The notes beneath the pieces were generated by a model. It was given only the letters and a program-made list of their open reading frames with translations, did not search any database and was not told where the DNA came from. A stretch of 38,982 bases of DNA from Clostridia bacterium. Lineage in GTDB: Bacteria > Bacillota > Peptococcia > Peptococcales > BICA1-8. The DNA is taken from assembly GCA_030154225.1 (NCBI GenBank), contig JASKKI010000017.1, forward strand, positions 1 through 38,982, in the 5' to 3' direction. This document shows, piece by piece, positions 25,282 through 33,943 of the stretch; within the stretch, counting starts at the first letter, position 1, and each line of letters begins with the position of its first letter. A program made the position numbers and the translations under genes.

Positions 25282-26055
25282 ATGACTATAATTCAGGCAA
25301 TTATTTTAGGCTTAGTACAGGGATTAACCGAGTTTCTACCTGTCAGCAGTTCCGGACACTTGGTTCTCATGCAAAAATTTTTAGGTATTTCTGAAGGTGG
25401 ATTAACATTTGAAGTACTGGTTCACTTTGGTACATTAGTAGCAGTTTTTATTGTCTATTGGCGAGAAATATTTGATTTAATTAAAAACCCTATGCAGAAA
25501 ATGACTTATTTAATAATAGTTGGTGCTATTCCTACTGCATTAATGGGATTTATTTTTAAACCATATTTTGAGAAATTATTTGAATCCATAATAGCTGTGG
25601 GTATAAGTCTAGTTATAACTGGTTGTATTTTATGGATGTCTGATAACCACCTAGGAGGTTTAAAAAATGAGAAAAATACCTCTTGGTTTGATGTTTTGAT
25701 AATAGGTTTTGCCCAAGGCCTGGCTATAACTCCGGGAATATCCAGGATGGGTTTAACTGTTAGTGCTGGGTTGATGAGAGGATTGACCAGGGAGATGGCT
25801 GCTAAATACTCCTTTTTATTATCTATACCGGTAATTTTTGGTGCTAACCTGTTGGAGTTTAAAGATGCTTTTAGCTCAGGTTTGCAGTTAACGGGTAATT
25901 TACCTTATATAATAGGTACTCTGGTGGCAGCTGTTTCCGGCGTTTTTGCCATCAAAGTATTGTTAAAAGTATTAAAAAACGGTAAATTAAGATATTTTTC
26001 GTACTATGTTTGGATATTAGGTATCATAATAATTTTGCAACAAATAATTTCTTAA
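25282..26055 (+). CDS. uppP: Undecaprenyl-diphosphatase (BacA/UppP)
   Basis: UppP dephosphorylates undecaprenyl pyrophosphate at the membrane, recycling the carrier lipid for cell-wall synthesis; it also confers some bacitracin tolerance. The 257-residue integral membrane protein carries the family motifs QGLTEFLPVSSSGH (13-26) and TPGISRMGLTVSAGLMRG, with several hydrophobic helices throughout. ATG 25282 follows GGGGAGGAG. It has its own promoter and terminator and is probably monocistronic. Confidence 0.96.
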   Translation: MTIIQAIILGLVQGLTEFLPVSSSGHLVLMQKFLGISEGGLTFEVLVHFGTLVAVFIVYWREIFDLIKNPMQKMTYLIIVGAIPTALMGFIFKPYFEKLFESIIAVGISLVITGCILWMSDNHLGGLKNEKNTSWFDVLIIGFAQGLAITPGISRMGLTVSAGLMRGLTREMAAKYSFLLSIPVIFGANLLEFKDAFSSGLQLTGNLPYIIGTLVAAVSGVFAIKVLLKVLKNGKLRYFSYYVWILGIIIILQQIIS

Positions 26056-26082
26056 CTCCCATTAAGGGAGTTTTGATTTTTA
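26054..26082 (+). terminator. Intrinsic terminator of uppP
   Basis: AACTCCC (26054-26060) pairs with GGGAGTT (26066-26072) around ATTAA, followed by TTTGATTTTT. The stem starts within the stop codon. Confidence 0.8.
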
Positions 26083-26154
26083 TAACTAGCTTAAATGCAG
26101 GATTTTCCCTTATTATTGTTGAATTTGTTTTATTGATGGTAAAGGAGTGGAAAT

Positions 26155-28353
26155 ATGGCAAAAGCAAAAAAACAATTTAAAGAAGAGATTAAATTTGAGT
26201 TAATTGGTTTATTAATGGTTGGTATTTCCTTTTATATATTTTGGATTATTTTTCAACAACCTTCAGGTCCTTATCCTTTACCTGAAGAAGGAGCCGGAAT
26301 CTTGGGAGAATTTATACTTCGAGTTCTAAGAGGTTTAGTAGGTGAAGGTAAGATACTAGTTCCAATTTTTTTATTATTTTTAGGTATAAGGACAATGTAT
26401 AAAAGGTCAAGTGTTGATAAAAATAGATTTTTAATTTTTGGGATTTTTCTAATTACAATTTTAGCTATTTTAAATTTAAGATTGCCTATAGAGGAACAAA
26501 CCATATTAAATGGTTTAAGAAGTGGAGAAGGTGGAGGTTTTATAGGATGGCTGGTTAGCTGGGTTACTTTAAAGGTGTTTGGTTTAGTGGGCTCTTATAT
26601 ATTATTAATATCAATTAATTTTACTTGTTTATTATATTTAACAGGGACTTCTTTAAAAGATTTAATGATTAGGTTTTGGTCTGTTTTCACTAAAATATTA
26701 AAAAGTATAAAAGAACAACTAACAAATTTTATTTTTACAACTGTTGAAGATATTGATGAAAATAAAAAAATAACCTTAAATATTAAAGGGGATGTTAATG
26801 ATCAATCACCTTTAATCATTAACCATTATGAAAATGAAAATATCAATAAACCTGTTAAAGTCATAAAAAACAAGGAAACTAAGAATAATATAATAGAGTT
26901 TCCTCAGATAAACAAAGAAAAATATGTAAATGATGAGGATTTTCTTCTCCCTAAAGTTTCTATGCTGGAAAAGGTAAAACGAAGTCAAAATATTCTTAGT
27001 CAGAGGGATATTAATGAAAATATTTTTGTTCTGCAAAATACATTAGAAAGTTTTGGGGTTAAAGGTAAAGTTATTCAGGTCAGTTGTGGGCCTTCCATTA
27101 CCAGGTATGAATTTCAACCTGCTCCGGGGGTAAAAGTTAGTAGAATAGTAAATCTATCAGATGATATTGCTTTAAGTTTGGCAGCTGCAGGTGTAAGAAT
27201 AGAAGCACCTATACCTGGAAAAGCTGCTATCGGTATAGAAGTTCCAAATAAAGAAATTGCAACAGTTAGCTTACGGGAGGTTTTAGAAACTGATGAATAT
27301 CAGAACTCCCAATCCAAGTTAACAGTTGCACTAGGTAAAGATATTGCTGGTAAGCCAGTTATGGCGGATCTGGTGAAGATGCCCCATTTATTAATTGCCG
27401 GGGCTACTGGTTCTGGAAAAAGTGTTTGTATGAATACATTAATAACTAGTATTTTATTTAAATCCAGGCCTTCGGAAGTTAAATTTTTAATGATTGATCC
27501 CAAGATGGTAGAACTAACAACTTATAACGGTATTCCTCACTTGATAACTCCAGTAGTTACCGATGCTAAGAAAGCTGCTTCTGCGCTACGTTGGGCTGTG
27601 CATGAAATGGAAAATAGATATGAATTATTTGCTTCTGCTGGTGTAAAGGATATTGTTCGCTATAACCAGATATTTCCCGATAATTTTTTACCATACATAG
27701 TTGTTTTAATTGATGAATTAGCTGATTTAATGATGATTGCTCCAGCAGATGTGGAGGATGCAATTTGTCGTTTAGCACAAATGGCTAGAGCCGCCGGAAT
27801 TCATTTAGTAGTTGCAACTCAGAGACCTTCTGTTGATGTAATTACGGGAATAATCAAAGCCAATATTCCATCCCGGATAGCTTTTGCTGTTTCCTCACAA
27901 ACTGATTCAAGAACAATACTTGATATGAATGGAGCGGAAAAACTTTTAGGAAGAGGAGACATGTTATTTTATCCTACTGGTTACCCTAAACCTGTGAGAC
28001 TGCAAGGGGTTTTTGTCTCTGACCACGAAGTGGAAGAGATTGTAAGATTCTTAAAAGAACAAGAAAAACCAGAATATATTGATGATGTTGTTAATCAAGA
28101 AGTGGAATTAAATAAACCAAAACTCGAAGAAGATGATGATGAATTAATACCAGAGGTAGCCAAGTTATTTATTGAAAATGGACAGGCTTCAATCTCCCTT
28201 ATCCAGAGACGTTTTCGAGTAGGCTATAATCGTGCTGCCCGGATTATAGATATAATGGAAAAGAAAGGAATTATTGGTGGTTATGAAGGAAGTAAGCCCC
28301 GTCAAATCTTGATAACAGTAGATGATTATGAAAGATTATTTGGTAGTTATTAA
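26155..28353 (+). CDS. ftsK: DNA translocase FtsK/SpoIIIE
   Basis: This ATP-driven pump moves DNA across the division or sporulation septum. The 732-residue protein has four N-terminal membrane segments (about 13-33, 65-82, 92-108, 133-162), a variable polar linker (about 185-300) and the motor domain. The motor has Walker A GATGSGKS (416-423) and Walker B LIDELADLM (acidic pair at 520-521). A C-terminal winged-helix gamma domain (QASISLIQRRFRVGYNRAAR) reads orientation sequences. ATG 26155 follows AAAGGAG by 7 nt. Given the spore-former setting it probably serves as SpoIIIE, but the two subfamilies are not separable here. Confidence 0.95.
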   Translation: MAKAKKQFKEEIKFELIGLLMVGISFYIFWIIFQQPSGPYPLPEEGAGILGEFILRVLRGLVGEGKILVPIFLLFLGIRTMYKRSSVDKNRFLIFGIFLITILAILNLRLPIEEQTILNGLRSGEGGGFIGWLVSWVTLKVFGLVGSYILLISINFTCLLYLTGTSLKDLMIRFWSVFTKILKSIKEQLTNFIFTTVEDIDENKKITLNIKGDVNDQSPLIINHYENENINKPVKVIKNKETKNNIIEFPQINKEKYVNDEDFLLPKVSMLEKVKRSQNILSQRDINENIFVLQNTLESFGVKGKVIQVSCGPSITRYEFQPAPGVKVSRIVNLSDDIALSLAAAGVRIEAPIPGKAAIGIEVPNKEIATVSLREVLETDEYQNSQSKLTVALGKDIAGKPVMADLVKMPHLLIAGATGSGKSVCMNTLITSILFKSRPSEVKFLMIDPKMVELTTYNGIPHLITPVVTDAKKAASALRWAVHEMENRYELFASAGVKDIVRYNQIFPDNFLPYIVVLIDELADLMMIAPADVEDAICRLAQMARAAGIHLVVATQRPSVDVITGIIKANIPSRIAFAVSSQTDSRTILDMNGAEKLLGRGDMLFYPTGYPKPVRLQGVFVSDHEVEEIVRFLKEQEKPEYIDDVVNQEVELNKPKLEEDDDELIPEVAKLFIENGQASISLIQRRFRVGYNRAARIIDIMEKKGIIGGYEGSKPRQILITVDDYERLFGSY

Positions 28354-28439
28354 TATTGTATTAAAAATTTATCTTAGGAAGGATAGTAAGTTTTTTTGCA
28401 GAAATAGACAATAAGAACGGTAAAGCTGGTAAGGAGGTG

Positions 28440-29198
28440 GTGAGTTATAATGGGATAGGGGAGATTTTTAAAAATACTCGTATAGAGCGAGGCCTATCAA
28501 TTGCTGATATTGAAAATGGAACTAAAATCAGGAGTAAATATATTGAAGCTATTGAAGAAGAAAACTTTGAGATTTTACCAGGTGAAGTCTATGTAAAAGG
28601 TTTTATAAAATCTTATGCTAAATTTTTAAATATAGAGAATGATGAGGAGATTAAAAAGTATTTAGAAAGCAATCCTATACAAAAAATGGAAACTGTAAAA
28701 AATACCATTCCCAAACAAACAATTAAGATTTCCAGGGGATTTAATAAAAAATATATTACGGTAATTTTAGGTATATTGGCTATTGGATTATTATTTGGTG
28801 TACAAGCTTTCTATCAAAAATATATTCAAAAACAGTCCAATATTAATAACCAAACTCCCATAGACCACAATATACCTGTAGACCCTATTCAAGAAGAGTT
28901 ACCTAGGAAAGAAATTAAAGAAACTAAACTGGAGAAAGTTGAATTAACATTAGAAATCATAGATGTTGGCTCCGATAAAGAAGCCTGCTGGGTACAATTT
29001 TTTAGTGATGAACAATTAATTTTCGAGGGAACGTTATATCAAGGTGATAAAAAAATAATAGAAGCAAAAGAAAAAATTAAAGTTATTTTAGGTAATGCCG
29101 GGGTAGTAAAATTAAGTTTGGGAGAAAAGGAATTGGGTATTCCCGGAAAAGTCGGTCAAGTAGTTGAGAAAGAATTTACTCTCAAAGATTTACAGTAA
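28440..29198 (+). CDS. RodZ-like membrane protein with N-terminal helix-turn-helix
   Basis: The roughly 252-residue protein has an HTH_25-type domain (about 5-70, GEIFKNTRIERGLSIADIE...EEENFEILPGEVYVKGFIKSYA). A basic juxtamembrane segment, one membrane helix (about 105-122) and an extracytoplasmic DUF4115-like domain ending EKEFTLKDLQ follow. RodZ proteins link MreB to the envelope; Bacillus YmfM is in the same position between ftsK/spoIIIE and pgsA. The start is unclear. AAGGAGGTG (28431-28439) directly abuts GTG 28440, and the ATG at 28450 is out of frame. Confidence 0.82.
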   Translation: MSYNGIGEIFKNTRIERGLSIADIENGTKIRSKYIEAIEEENFEILPGEVYVKGFIKSYAKFLNIENDEEIKKYLESNPIQKMETVKNTIPKQTIKISRGFNKKYITVILGILAIGLLFGVQAFYQKYIQKQSNINNQTPIDHNIPVDPIQEELPRKEIKETKLEKVELTLEIIDVGSDKEACWVQFFSDEQLIFEGTLYQGDKKIIEAKEKIKVILGNAGVVKLSLGEKELGIPGKVGQVVEKEFTLKDLQ

Positions 29199-29199
29199 T

Positions 29200-29244
29200 A
29201 AATCCTCTCTATTGAAACTTAAATTATAGAGAGGATTTAGTTTT
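29200..29244 (+). terminator. Terminator after the RodZ-like gene
   Basis: AAATCCTCTCTAT (29200-29212) pairs perfectly with ATAGAGAGGATTT (29226-29238), 13 bp around a 13-nt loop, followed by AGTTTT. The T-run overlaps the -35 box of the next promoter. Confidence 0.8.
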
Positions 29245-29271
29245 GACACTAAAATATGGTTGTAATATACT
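29243..29271 (+). promoter_or_regulatory. Sigma-A promoter of the rimO-pgsA-pgpA unit
   Basis: Perfect TTGACA (29243-29248) and TATACT (29266-29271) are 17 nt apart, 45 nt before the rimO start. Confidence 0.85.
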
Positions 29272-29315
29272 TAGTCTGGATATTATATTAGGTTTAGAAG
29301 GGAGTTACTAATATA

Positions 29316-30656
29316 TTGAGAAGTGTGGCACTTATTTCTCTGGGATGTCCTAAAAATCTAGTTGATTCGGAAAATATGTTAGCCTTAATCAAAGATGCCC
29401 ATTTAGAGATAACAGATAAATTTTCTGAGGCAGAAATAATTATTGTTAATACTTGTGGTTTCATCAATAGTGCAAAAGAGGAGTCAATTAATACAATTCT
29501 GGAAATGGCTGAATATAAAAAAATAGGAAACTGTAAAGTTTTGATCGTAGTTGGTTGTTTAGTGCAGAAATACCAAGAAGAATTAATGGTGGAAATTCCT
29601 GAAATTGATGCTTTTTTAGGTACTCATAATTACCAGGATATAGTAGAAACTATTTACAGGGTCTTAAATAATGAAAAGGTTGTTCAAGTAAATAAAGAAC
29701 ATACTAATAAATATTTTGAGTTACCTCGTTATGTTTATACTTCTAAACATTACGCATATGTGCGAATTGCTGAAGGTTGTAATAATTGTTGTACATATTG
29801 TGCTATTCCGCAAATAAGGGGGCCTTTTCGCAGTAGACCTCAGGAAAATATTGTTGATGAAGTTAAAAACCTTGTAGCTAATGGAGTAAAAGAAGTAATT
29901 TTAGTGGCACAAGATACTACCCAATATGGAATAGATATTTATGGAAAATTTAAATTAGTTAGTTTATTGGAAGAACTTAGTAAGATTGCCCATTTAAGAT
30001 GGATACGCCTTTTATATTGTTATCCTAATTATTTTTCCGATGAATTAATTCAAGTTATTAGAGATGAGCCCAAAATATGCAAATATATAGATCTACCTAT
30101 CCAACATGCTGATAATACTATTCTTAAAAAGATGGGGCGAAGAATAACTTGGCAAGAGATTAAATCTTTAATAATGAAGTTAAGAAATAATATTCCTAAT
30201 ATAATCATTAGGTCAACCTTTATTGTAGGTTTTCCTGGCGAATCTCGAGAACATTATAATAATCTTCTTAAATTCTTAAAGGATACAAAATTAGACCGGG
30301 TTGGAGCATTTACTTATTCTAGGGAGGAAGATACACCAGCTGGTAAAATGCTAAACCAGGTAAGTGAAAATATAAAAAATAAAAGATTAGAAAAACTAAT
30401 GGAACTCCAGTATAAAATTATATTAGAAAAACATGAACAATATATTGGCCAGGAATTAATTGTACAAGTAGATGGATCAAGTACTGATAATGAAAATTTA
30501 TGGATTTGTCGTAGCCAGGGAGAAGCTCCGGAAATTGACCCGGTAATTTTAGTTTACTATCCTAAACCTCTGAAACCAGGTGATTTATTATTAGTTAAAA
30601 TTACCCATTTACATGATTATGATTTAATAGGAGAGATAAACCGTGAACTTACCTAA
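29316..30656 (+). CDS. rimO: Ribosomal protein S12 methylthiotransferase RimO
   Basis: RimO adds a methylthio group to an aspartate of ribosomal protein S12 using radical SAM chemistry. The 446-residue protein has the UPF0004 domain with SLGCPKNLVDSE (C11), NTCGF (C47) and VVGCLVQ, the radical-SAM cluster motif C155-x3-C159-x2-C162, and a C-terminal TRAM domain. SLGCPKNLVDSE is diagnostic for RimO as against MiaB. Start is TTG 29316, 11 nt after AAGGGAG. The gene overlaps pgsA by 14 nt. Confidence 0.95.
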   Translation: MRSVALISLGCPKNLVDSENMLALIKDAHLEITDKFSEAEIIIVNTCGFINSAKEESINTILEMAEYKKIGNCKVLIVVGCLVQKYQEELMVEIPEIDAFLGTHNYQDIVETIYRVLNNEKVVQVNKEHTNKYFELPRYVYTSKHYAYVRIAEGCNNCCTYCAIPQIRGPFRSRPQENIVDEVKNLVANGVKEVILVAQDTTQYGIDIYGKFKLVSLLEELSKIAHLRWIRLLYCYPNYFSDELIQVIRDEPKICKYIDLPIQHADNTILKKMGRRITWQEIKSLIMKLRNNIPNIIIRSTFIVGFPGESREHYNNLLKFLKDTKLDRVGAFTYSREEDTPAGKMLNQVSENIKNKRLEKLMELQYKIILEKHEQYIGQELIVQVDGSSTDNENLWICRSQGEAPEIDPVILVYYPKPLKPGDLLLVKITHLHDYDLIGEINRELT

Positions 30657-31188
30657 CGCTTTAACAATTATTCGTATAATTCTAGTGCCTGTCTTTATGA
30701 TCGTTTTACTGGTAAAGATCCCATATGGACAGTTATTTGCTGCGGCCATCTTTATTATAGCCGCTAGTACAGATGGCTTGGATGGTTACATTGCCAGGAA
30801 AAGAAAACAAATTACTAATTTTGGGAAAATAATGGATCCCCTGGCTGATAAATTATTAGTTTCAGCTGCTCTTATATCATTGGTTCAGTTGGGAAAAATA
30901 GCTGGCTGGGTTGCAGTAATAATAATTGGACGGGAATTTGCAGTTACCGGTTTAAGATCGGTAGCGGCGGCAGAAGGTATTGTAATTTCTGCCAGTAAGT
31001 TAGGTAAATATAAAACGGTTTTTCAAATTATTGCAATTGTGGCAATCTTAGTTAACGAATTGATCATTTCCTTGATCGGGTTACCTTTAGGTCAATATTT
31101 CTTATATATTGCTGTATTTTTTACAATTTATTCAGGATTAGACTACTTTTTTAAAGCTGGAAAACTATTGAAAGTGGGATTAAAATAA
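30643..31188 (+). CDS. pgsA: CDP-diacylglycerol-glycerol-3-phosphate 3-phosphatidyltransferase
   Basis: PgsA makes phosphatidylglycerol phosphate, the committed step to phosphatidylglycerol and cardiolipin. The 181-residue membrane protein begins NLPNALTIIRIILVPVF, which is typical. It carries the CDP-alcohol phosphotransferase motif DGLDGYIARKRK...GKIMDPLADK (D-G-x2-A-R-x8-G-x3-D-x3-D). GTG 30643 lies inside the end of rimO. The next gene, pgpA, catalyses the following step, so the pair forms a pathway unit. Confidence 0.95.
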   Translation: MNLPNALTIIRIILVPVFMIVLLVKIPYGQLFAAAIFIIAASTDGLDGYIARKRKQITNFGKIMDPLADKLLVSAALISLVQLGKIAGWVAVIIIGREFAVTGLRSVAAAEGIVISASKLGKYKTVFQIIAIVAILVNELIISLIGLPLGQYFLYIAVFFTIYSGLDYFFKAGKLLKVGLK

Positions 31189-31614
31189 ATGAATCATATT
31201 ATTAAATTTTTAGCTCTTGGTTTTGGTTCCGGTAATCTTAGACCTGCTCCAGGGACATGGGGTTCTTTATTAGCTTTACTAATTGCGATAGTTTGGTCCA
31301 TACCCCTAGTTTTAATTATTTTAGTAGCAGTAATGGGTATATTTATCTGTCAAAGGGCAGAAAGAATCCTTGAGGAACATGATAGCCCTAGAATTGTTTT
31401 TGATGAAATGGTAGGAATGTGGATTTCAGTTTGGCATGTTCCCTTGATGTTTTTTCCCCTAGCTTTTATTTTATTTAGACTTCTGGATATTAAAAAATTC
31501 TATCCTATCAATATCTTACAACAAGCTCCAGGAGGCCTAGGTATCATGCTTGATGATTTAGCTGCTGGAATTTTAACCAGAATAATAATTGCTTTAATAA
31601 TATATTTTATTTAA
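31189..31614 (+). CDS. pgpA: Phosphatidylglycerophosphatase A family protein
   Basis: PgpA dephosphorylates phosphatidylglycerol phosphate. The 141-residue protein has the family motifs GSGNLRPAPGTWGS and VFDEMVGMWIS, with hydrophobic segments before and after, and a C-terminal DDLAAGILTRI. The ATG directly follows the pgsA stop codon (0-nt gap), so it is co-translated. The adjacent PgsA step strongly supports the assignment. Confidence 0.9.
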   Translation: MNHIIKFLALGFGSGNLRPAPGTWGSLLALLIAIVWSIPLVLIILVAVMGIFICQRAERILEEHDSPRIVFDEMVGMWISVWHVPLMFFPLAFILFRLLDIKKFYPINILQQAPGGLGIMLDDLAAGILTRIIIALIIYFI

Positions 31615-31638
31615 ACACGCTACCTGGCGTGTTTTTTC
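31613..31638 (+). terminator. Terminator after pgpA
   Basis: AAACACGC (31613-31620) pairs with GCGTGTTT (31627-31634), 8 pairs around a 6-nt loop, followed by T's. It begins within the pgpA stop codon. Confidence 0.85.
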
Positions 31639-31675
31639 TTTCCATCCATTTCATAAGGCAAACCAATTCCATCCT

Positions 31676-31684
31676 TGTTATAAT
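31676..31684 (+). promoter_or_regulatory. Extended -10 promoter of the FtsH-like unit
   Basis: TG-T-TATAAT at 31676-31684 is a perfect extended -10 element. No good -35 box is seen at the expected distance. It lies 28 nt before the start of the next gene. Confidence 0.5.
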
Positions 31685-31711
31685 AAAAGACTGAAAGGAG
31701 GCAGGATTAAA

Positions 31712-32272
31712 TTGTCTGTTAATGGTAAAAACTTAGTACTAACTCTACTGGTTTCCTTATTTACTTTAGGTCTACTTTTAGGAACTTATTTTTTTTATAA
31801 ACATTTTTTTGTAAACCAGCCCCTTTCTGTAACTTTGGATAATTCAGAATTGGTTAACAAATACCAGATAATCCAGGACAGAAAAAAACCAGTACTAAAA
31901 ATAGAATTTAATAAAGTTAATGATTTGGCCTATGAGTTCCAACAGTTTTTATATGAAAGTGGACAGATTTTAACAGAAAAGGAATTAGATCTAGAAATAA
32001 CAAGTAAACCTAATCATAAAATCCTTAATTTCTATCAGGAAGTACACCCTTCTTTATATGAAGCTTTGGAATTAGGAAATTATTCAGAACTTCAGGAAAA
32101 AATAAAGGAAATAAATGAAACAAATCCATTAACAAAAGCAGATTTATCAATAACTAAAGATTATGTTTACTTGCAATTGGAAGATAAAGAATACTATTTA
32201 TATACTATTTTTAATAGACATGAAAATAGTTTTCCCAAGATAACTAATATTATGGGAAGTGATTTTGAATGA
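31712..32272 (+). CDS. Membrane-anchored protein of unknown function (186 aa), coupled to an FtsH-like protease
   Basis: I do not recognise this protein. One membrane helix (about 7-30) is followed by a hydrophilic, lysine/glutamate-rich domain of about 155 residues, probably extracytoplasmic, with alternating helices and strands and no cysteines. TTG 31712 follows AAAGGAGG by 10 nt. Its last 4 nt overlap the start of the protease gene (ATGA), which suggests that the two proteins are made in fixed ratio and may act together. Confidence 0.75.
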   Translation: MSVNGKNLVLTLLVSLFTLGLLLGTYFFYKHFFVNQPLSVTLDNSELVNKYQIIQDRKKPVLKIEFNKVNDLAYEFQQFLYESGQILTEKELDLEITSKPNHKILNFYQEVHPSLYEALELGNYSELQEKIKEINETNPLTKADLSITKDYVYLQLEDKEYYLYTIFNRHENSFPKITNIMGSDFE

Positions 32273-33744
32273 AATTAGAAATTATTTCAGGAATAGTATT
32301 AGGGTTTTTTGTTTTTTTGTTTTATCTAGGATATGATATTACACCTTTAATAATACTAGGTATTTTAGGTTTGATATTTTATTTAATGTTACAAAAAAAG
32401 GGATTAGTAAAAACAAATAATTTTCAAGAAGTATCTTCTACCAACAAATTTCACTTTGAAAGTATTGGTGGACAGGATATTGCCAAACAAGAATTAAAAG
32501 AAGCATTAGAGTTTTTAATAAAATCTGAGGAAATAAGTTTAAGGGGCATAAGGCCCTTAAAGGGTATTTTATTGACAGGGCCTCCGGGTACAGGTAAGAC
32601 ACTACTAGCCAAAGCGGCAGCCAATTATTCAGACGCTGTGTTCTTATCAACTTCAGGTTCTGAGTTTATAGAAATGTATGCTGGGGTAGGAGCCCAAAGG
32701 GTAAGAAAAATATTCCAATCTGCCCGTGAAAAAGCTAGGAAAAATAATAAAAACAGGGCAATTATTTTTATAGATGAGATAGATGTATTAGGCGCTCAAA
32801 GAGGTAGTCATGCCAGTCATATGGAGTACGACCAGACTTTGAACCAATTTTTAGTAGAAATGGACGGGTTAAATAGTAATTCAGATGTAAATATTTTAGT
32901 TATAGGTGCTACCAACAGACCGGATTTATTAGATCCTGCTTTACTAAGACCAGGTCGTTTTGACCGGCAGGTTAAGGTTGATGTGCCAACACTTGATGGT
33001 AGATTGGAAATATTAAAACTTCATACGAAAAATAAAAAGCTTGCTGGGGAGGTTGATTTGTTGGAGATTGCAAAAGAAACCTACGGTTTCTCAGGTGCCC
33101 ATTTAGAAAATGTCGCCAATGAAGCAGCAATTTTAGCTATGCGGGATAAATCTCCAGAGATTAAGCAGGTTCACCTCAAAGAAGCTGTTGATAAAGTTAT
33201 TCTTGGTGAGAAATTGGGGGATAAAGCCAATCCTAAAGTACTGAATAGAGTAGCTATTCACGAGGCCGGCCACGCTTTAATTAGTGAGTTGGTTAAACCA
33301 AATTCAGTATCCCAAGTTACCGTTACTTCCAGAGGAAATGCCCTGGGTTATGTACGACAAAGTCAAGAAGAAGATCAAAAACTTTATACTGAACAGGAAT
33401 TAAGAAACCAAATTAAAGTATGCTTGGCAGGTGCAATAGCAGAAGAAATTCATTTAGGTGATAAAAGTACAGGAGCAGGTAATGATTTTAAACAGGCTGT
33501 TAAGATAGCTAAAACAATTATTAATTCGGGATTATCTTCTCTGGGGGTAATTTCCATCGAAGATTTACCTCCGATAAAAGTTAACCAGGTAGTTAAAGAC
33601 ATTATAAAGGATGAAGAAATAGTAGTAAAAAATTTAATGATTGATAATATTGCTGTTTTAAAAGAAATTGTTAATCTTCTTAAAGAGAAAGAGAAAATAT
33701 CAGGTGAGGTCATAAGGAAAATTATTAATGAAAAAGCAGCCTAA
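32269..33744 (+). CDS. Compact FtsH-like AAA+ zinc metalloprotease (M41)
   Basis: This 491-residue protein has two closely spaced membrane helices (about 5-21 and 24-43), then the AAA+ module with Walker A GPPGTGKT (104-111), Walker B IFIDEID (D169, E170) and arginine-finger segment RPGRFDRQ. The M41 peptidase domain follows, with HEAGH (331-335) and a zinc-ligand aspartate at D406 in STGAGNDFKQA. All catalytic parts look intact. Unlike canonical FtsH it almost lacks the extracytoplasmic domain and is about 100-150 residues shorter. It overlaps its upstream neighbour by 4 nt. I leave the symbol blank because a standard ftsH may exist elsewhere. Confidence 0.88.
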   Translation: MKLEIISGIVLGFFVFLFYLGYDITPLIILGILGLIFYLMLQKKGLVKTNNFQEVSSTNKFHFESIGGQDIAKQELKEALEFLIKSEEISLRGIRPLKGILLTGPPGTGKTLLAKAAANYSDAVFLSTSGSEFIEMYAGVGAQRVRKIFQSAREKARKNNKNRAIIFIDEIDVLGAQRGSHASHMEYDQTLNQFLVEMDGLNSNSDVNILVIGATNRPDLLDPALLRPGRFDRQVKVDVPTLDGRLEILKLHTKNKKLAGEVDLLEIAKETYGFSGAHLENVANEAAILAMRDKSPEIKQVHLKEAVDKVILGEKLGDKANPKVLNRVAIHEAGHALISELVKPNSVSQVTVTSRGNALGYVRQSQEEDQKLYTEQELRNQIKVCLAGAIAEEIHLGDKSTGAGNDFKQAVKIAKTIINSGLSSLGVISIEDLPPIKVNQVVKDIIKDEEIVVKNLMIDNIAVLKEIVNLLKEKEKISGEVIRKIINEKAA

Positions 33745-33760
33745 CAGGGCTGCTTTTTCA
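33732..33760 (+). terminator. Terminator of the FtsH-like unit
   Basis: AAAAGCAGCC (33732-33741) pairs with GGCTGCTTTT (33748-33757), followed by a T. The stem overlaps the final codons of the protease gene. Confidence 0.88.
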
Positions 33761-33943
33761 TTAATTAGGCCAAAGATAAAGACAGAGTCTAGTCATACCC
33801 GATAAGTAGTCTCACTAATAAATTATTTACTAAACAATGGACATAGTCGGATTTTTTCAGATATGTTAATATTTAAGTAGAAAATTTCATCTATTAGTAA
33901 CTATGCCATTGGTAACAAATAACTATTAAGTGGGTGATAAAAT

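Noticed and set aside
33761-33943. Possible promoter and small RNA between the FtsH-like gene and cinA
   Set aside because: No convincing -35/-10 pair or stable nested structure was found; only AT-rich spacer.
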